Assembly (NCBI GenBank): GCA_963720235.1
Contig: OY970389.1
Location: 2,666,001 to 2,730,000 of the forward strand
Length of the DNA: 64,000 bases
Direction of reading: 5' to 3'
DNA from: JACMLC01 sp963720235
Lineage (GTDB): Bacteria; Acidobacteriota; Blastocatellia; Pyrinomonadales; Pyrinomonadaceae
Shown: positions 60,848 to 64,000 of the stretch, in pieces
How the letters are laid out: every line of letters starts with the position of its first letter
Numbering within the stretch: the first letter of the stretch is position 1
The notes under the pieces: generated by a model
What the model saw: only the letters and a program-made list of their open reading frames with translations
Database searches by the model: none
What the model was told of the DNA's origin: nothing
Position numbers and translations under genes: made by a program

Positions 60848-62209
60848 ATGAACAGCCGGACTGATAAAGAGACAGTCAAGGAAGCAGCCGAAGGCGCAGC
60901 CGTCGCAGCCGTGCATGCTACCTGGCCGCAGACACGCGTAGTTGTGCGCGTGGTCTTGCTTGTGCTCATTATCGCGCTCGTGGCGGGCGGAGCAATCTTT
61001 ATCCTGCGCGCGTTGACGAGCGTGATTCTGCTGGTCGTGCTGGCAATCTTCTTCGCTTACCTGATTGCGCCGCTCGTAGAGTTTGTGCGCCGTCCCTTCA
61101 ATATGCTGGGCCACCAGCGCGCGATGCCGCGCCCGATTGCCATCGGCATCGTCTATATCGTTATCTTCGGCACGCTCGGTCTGGTCACATACATACTCAT
61201 CCCGCGTCTCAATCATCAGATAGCGGATTTCGCAACACAGGCTCCGGCCTATCTGACTTCGGCGCGTGCGCGTGCGGAAAAGCTCAATGAGATTTATCAG
61301 GCATACAATCTGCCCAAGGCTGTGCGCGAGGCCGTCACGAAGAATGTCACGAGCGGGATTGAGCGTGCCGGGAATTATACTGGCGAAGGCTTGTGGAATT
61401 TTTTGATTGAGCTTCTGGGTTTTCTTCCGTGGCTAATCCTGATTCCGATTCTCGCCTTCTTTCTTTTGAAGGATGCGGACAGCTTTCGTCGCTCGACTTT
61501 GCAGATGTTGCCGAGCGGGCGTTGGCGTTGGCGCGGCGACGAATTTTTTCAGGATGTCAATCGCACGCTCGCGGCATATATTCGCGCGCAGCTTATCGCA
61601 TGCCTGCTGATTGGCGTGATATGTACGTTAGGGTTTCTCGCTCTGCGAATGCCTTACGCGCTGCTGCTCGGATTGGTCGCAGGATTCTTGGAATTTATTC
61701 CGCTTGTCGGCCCGCTCGTGGTCGCCGTCATCGCAGGGCTGATTGCCAGCTTCTATTCCGTCAAACAGGCCATCGGCGTGCTCCTCTTCTTAGGCATCCT
61801 GCGCATCGTTCACGACTACGTAGTCTATCCGCGCATCATCGGTCAGGGCATACACCTGCACCCCTTAGCGGTCATCCTCGCGATTTTGAGCGGGGCGGAA
61901 CTCGCTGGCATCACGGGTATCTTTCTGGCGATTCCGGTCGTAGCGATTGCCACAGTCACCTATCGCCACTGGCTTGAGCACAGAGGCAGTTCGGGTCTCG
62001 TCGCAGACCTGCTCAAGCCCGCAGAACAGACGCTGCCGGAAATTGAAGCGGCGAGAGAAGAAGAGGAAGAAGAAGAAACCGCAATCCATCCAACCTTTCA
62101 AACTCCAACCAGACTCACGCACCCGACCGTTGCCACGACGCCGGAAGAGATGGCGCGCGTGCGCCCGGATTTAACTTCTGGCGAGTTAAAACTGCCCAAA
62201 ATTGACTGA
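60848..62209 (+). CDS. AI-2E family transporter
   Basis: This 453-residue membrane protein has about eight helices (residues about 35-370): VVLLVLIIALVAGGAIFILR, SVILLVVLAIFFAYLIAPLV, LIPILAFFLLKDADSFRR, PLVGPLVVAVIAGLIASFYS and VYPRIIGQGIHLHPLAVILA, matching the AI-2E/PerM group. Members export signalling molecules or act as Na+/H+ antiporters; the substrate here is unknown. The C-terminal 80 residues are acidic and polar and outside the family core. Confidence 0.88.
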   Translation: MNSRTDKETVKEAAEGAAVAAVHATWPQTRVVVRVVLLVLIIALVAGGAIFILRALTSVILLVVLAIFFAYLIAPLVEFVRRPFNMLGHQRAMPRPIAIGIVYIVIFGTLGLVTYILIPRLNHQIADFATQAPAYLTSARARAEKLNEIYQAYNLPKAVREAVTKNVTSGIERAGNYTGEGLWNFLIELLGFLPWLILIPILAFFLLKDADSFRRSTLQMLPSGRWRWRGDEFFQDVNRTLAAYIRAQLIACLLIGVICTLGFLALRMPYALLLGLVAGFLEFIPLVGPLVVAVIAGLIASFYSVKQAIGVLLFLGILRIVHDYVVYPRIIGQGIHLHPLAVILAILSGAELAGITGIFLAIPVVAIATVTYRHWLEHRGSSGLVADLLKPAEQTLPEIEAAREEEEEEETAIHPTFQTPTRLTHPTVATTPEEMARVRPDLTSGELKLPKID

Positions 62210-62570
62210 ATCCAGATAGTCACGTTTTGACACGCAGGCTGTCAGCCGCGACTGTTAATCTGTGGATTAATGTTCCGGCCAACTTGCCATCTGCTGTTGA
62301 CGCTGCAATTTTTTTTGACTTATGATGTCCGCCATCAGATGTACCGCCAAGCGGCTGATGGTGACCCGGACATCTCCCCGATACCGGGTTGTCGGCCAGC
62401 AGAAGGCCGAGCCCAGAAAAGTAGGGTTTTACAGAACAATCCGGTATCTCAATTCCAACAGCTAAAGCATAGCCAGACATTAATCTATCTGACCGATAAG
62501 TGATGGTCAGTTGGAGTCTCTTTTACCCTCGTGTCCTTTGCAGGACGATTGGAAGCTAAAGGTAAATCTT
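62210..62570 (+). other. Intergenic region with small dyads
   Basis: The 360 bases hold no supported gene. I see inverted pairs acccgg/ccgggt (62368-62390), ggcc/ggcc around 62393-62408 and ctgacc/ggtcag (62490-62511). They could be a leader structure of the gene at 62571, but no known riboswitch consensus is visible. Confidence 0.3.
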
Positions 62571-64000
62571 ATGAATACGAAAATCTTGGGCGGCTCAAAA
62601 AAATTGTGGAGCTTATCATTCGCTTTCTTGTTAATGACGATGATGATTTTCTCGCTGACTGTGAAGACAACGCCGACAGCCGAGGCTTCATCGCCGAACA
62701 CAGTCTTTTCCAATACCAATCCGATTACGATTAATACTAACCAGCCTGTGGTCGGCTCTCTTTATCCCTCGACAGTGAATGTCTCAGGGATGACGGGCAA
62801 CACAGGAGTGGTAACTGTCAATCTGTTCAATGTGAGCCACCAGCGCGCAAGCGACCTGGACATCCTGCTGGTCAGCCCGACAGGACAAAAATTTATTATC
62901 ATGTCGGACGCGCTTGCCAATCCGATTAACAATGTCAATATTACGCTCAACACAGGAGGCCCCAGTCTCCCGACTTTTTCGTCGAACTTTGCGGGCGGCA
63001 CATTCACCGCGACCAACTGGGTTGCAGATGCCGACACTTTCCCGGCTCCCGCTCCCGCTCCGCCCTACAGCAGCCCTTTCCAGACCGGCTCATCCACTTT
63101 CATTAACACCTTCGGCGGCGCAAGCCCGAACGGGACATGGAGTTTGTATGTCGTGGACGATACGGCGGGCCTGGGCGGCAGTATCGCTGGCGGCTGGACT
63201 CTGAACGTGAGTTCGCAGGGGACTCCGACCACTAGCTTTTCCAATACTGCAAGCATAGACATCAACGACAATCAGCCGCAGGTCGCGACGGCTTCGCCCT
63301 ATCCCTCGACCATTAATGTTTCGGGGATGATGGGCGTCATCTCCAACGTCAAGGTGACTTTGAATAACATCACGCATCCAAAGTCGAGCGATATGGATAT
63401 CTTGCTCGTGACGCCGAATGGCGTTGCATTCCATCTGATGTCGGATTCCGGCTTCTCCGCCAATGACGTGACTCTGACTTTAGATGACGCAGCCTCCGTA
63501 AATCTGCCCAGTAGCACGACCACGCTTACGAGCGGAGTATATAAGCCGACTAATAATTTCGACAATGATATAGGCGCGATAGATATCTTCCCGGAGCCTG
63601 CGCCGCCGCCGCCCTACATACAGGCTTCGTTCTCTGTCTTGGGTGGTTTCAGCCCGAACGGGATATGGAAGCTTTATGTTGTAGATGACGCGAACATCAA
63701 TAGCGGGAGCATCGCTGGCGGTTGGAGTCTGGACATCACGACCGCGCCGTATGTCGCGCCGCAGCTTAATTGTCTCTCTCCGGTCTTTGCAGCGACAGCT
63801 AATTTCAGCACCGGCGGCTCATCGAATCCGACAGGGCTGGTCTCAGGTGATTTCAACGGCGACATGAAACCCGATTTAGTTGTCACCAAGCCGACGACCA
63901 ATCAGGTAGCTGTCATGCTCGGAGATGGCACGGGCGGATTCGGCGCGCCCGCCAGCATCAGCACAGGAGGCTCTAATCCGTATGCTGTGGTAGCCGGTCA
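62571..64000 (+). CDS. Secreted P-domain/FG-GAP protein, 5' part
   Basis: The frame from ATG 62571 is open to the window edge (about 476 residues visible). A signal peptide (about 12-38, LWSLSFAFLLMTMMIFSLTV) is followed by two tandem copies of a proprotein-convertase P-type (homo B) domain (about 45-220 and 225-400): each has LYPSTVNVSGM/PYPSTINVSGM, DILLVSPTG/DILLVTPNG and NGTWSLYVVDD/NGIWKLYVVDD. FG-GAP repeats begin after 425 (VSGDFNGDMKPDLVVTK). It is probably a surface protein. Related FG-GAP units occur in the gene at 3350. Confidence 0.85.
   Translation, partial: MNTKILGGSKKLWSLSFAFLLMTMMIFSLTVKTTPTAEASSPNTVFSNTNPITINTNQPVVGSLYPSTVNVSGMTGNTGVVTVNLFNVSHQRASDLDILLVSPTGQKFIIMSDALANPINNVNITLNTGGPSLPTFSSNFAGGTFTATNWVADADTFPAPAPAPPYSSPFQTGSSTFINTFGGASPNGTWSLYVVDDTAGLGGSIAGGWTLNVSSQGTPTTSFSNTASIDINDNQPQVATASPYPSTINVSGMMGVISNVKVTLNNITHPKSSDMDILLVTPNGVAFHLMSDSGFSANDVTLTLDDAASVNLPSSTTTLTSGVYKPTNNFDNDIGAIDIFPEPAPPPPYIQASFSVLGGFSPNGIWKLYVVDDANINSGSIAGGWSLDITTAPYVAPQLNCLSPVFAATANFSTGGSSNPTGLVSGDFNGDMKPDLVVTKPTTNQVAVMLGDGTGGFGAPASISTGGSNPYAVVAG

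Noticed and set aside
62340..62430. Riboswitch upstream of the P-domain gene, c-di-GMP type
   Set aside because: Some G/C-rich pairs recall it, but the conserved GEMM boxes and their spacing are missing.

Overview
The window reads as a chromosome segment of a Gram-negative, aerobic heterotroph with GC content in the mid-50s by eye and many alternating G/C runs in its coding regions. Gene content includes signal peptides, TonB-like, TPR and FG-GAP proteins, a class III cyclase, a sigma-54 response regulator, TCA-cycle genes and scattered single genes of pathways that are operons elsewhere. Together with the gene style this suggests an Acidobacteriota-like bacterium, perhaps class Blastocatellia. 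That placement is inference. Nothing resembles a plasmid or prophage.

Layout. 1-5.4 kb (+): end of a TPR protein, two small exported proteins, a zinc-ribbon protein, a thermonuclease remnant and a secreted FG-GAP protein. 5.5-17.7 kb (-): FtsX/MacB permease, SirB1-type protein, HAD phosphatase, cNMP-binding/DUF1003 protein, LolD-like ATPase, adenylate cyclase, nuoI, ndk, sucD and a beta-CASP nuclease. 18-21.4 kb: M48 peptidase, MauE/DoxX protein, sucC, OsmC. At 21.6 kb a tRNA-Pro(GGG), followed by a MerR regulator. 22.7-31.1 kb (+): aminotransferase, thiL, TonB-like protein, cysS, class III aminotransferase, TPR and MOSC proteins. 31.2-41.2 kb (-): PrcB-like protein, ackA, amidohydrolase, MFS transporter, lytic transglycosylase, a PIN-domain pair, a TPR/aspartic protease and an Ogg2-type glycosylase. 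41.5-46.8 kb (+): a frameshifted PBP4-type dacB, a possible structured RNA, a sigma-54 activator and murJ. 46.9-57 kb (-): GNAT, a large LRR-Roc-COR-TIR protein, ribE, cmk, threonine aldolase, hemW, two membrane proteins and small genes. 57-64 kb: repeat-rich DNA, acs, a PilZ-like protein, an AI-2E transporter and the start of a secreted P-domain/FG-GAP protein that runs off the edge.

The most unusual feature is intergenic. About thirty gene borders hold a hairpin whose two arms are degenerate tandem repeats of 7 nt (several motifs) or 8 nt (the gcgcaaag, acagag and gcagag types). The loop often carries GCATGC or AAGCTT. These elements end genes, sit between tandem genes, and in at least four places are read in frame inside proteins (ThiL, an MFS transporter, a lytic transglycosylase and an aspartic protease). 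Three further families of multi-hairpin elements (about 130, 150-185 and 160 bp) are also present. One copy of the first family and the 160-bp element lie inside the loops of tandem-repeat hairpins, which suggests nested insertion. No transposase is encoded in the window, so any mobilising enzyme would act in trans.

Central metabolism genes (sucC, sucD, acs, ackA, nuoI, ndk) are dispersed rather than clustered. Candidate accessory systems are the TIR-Roco protein at 47.4-50.0 kb and the PIN/antitoxin-like pair at 38.0-38.8 kb.
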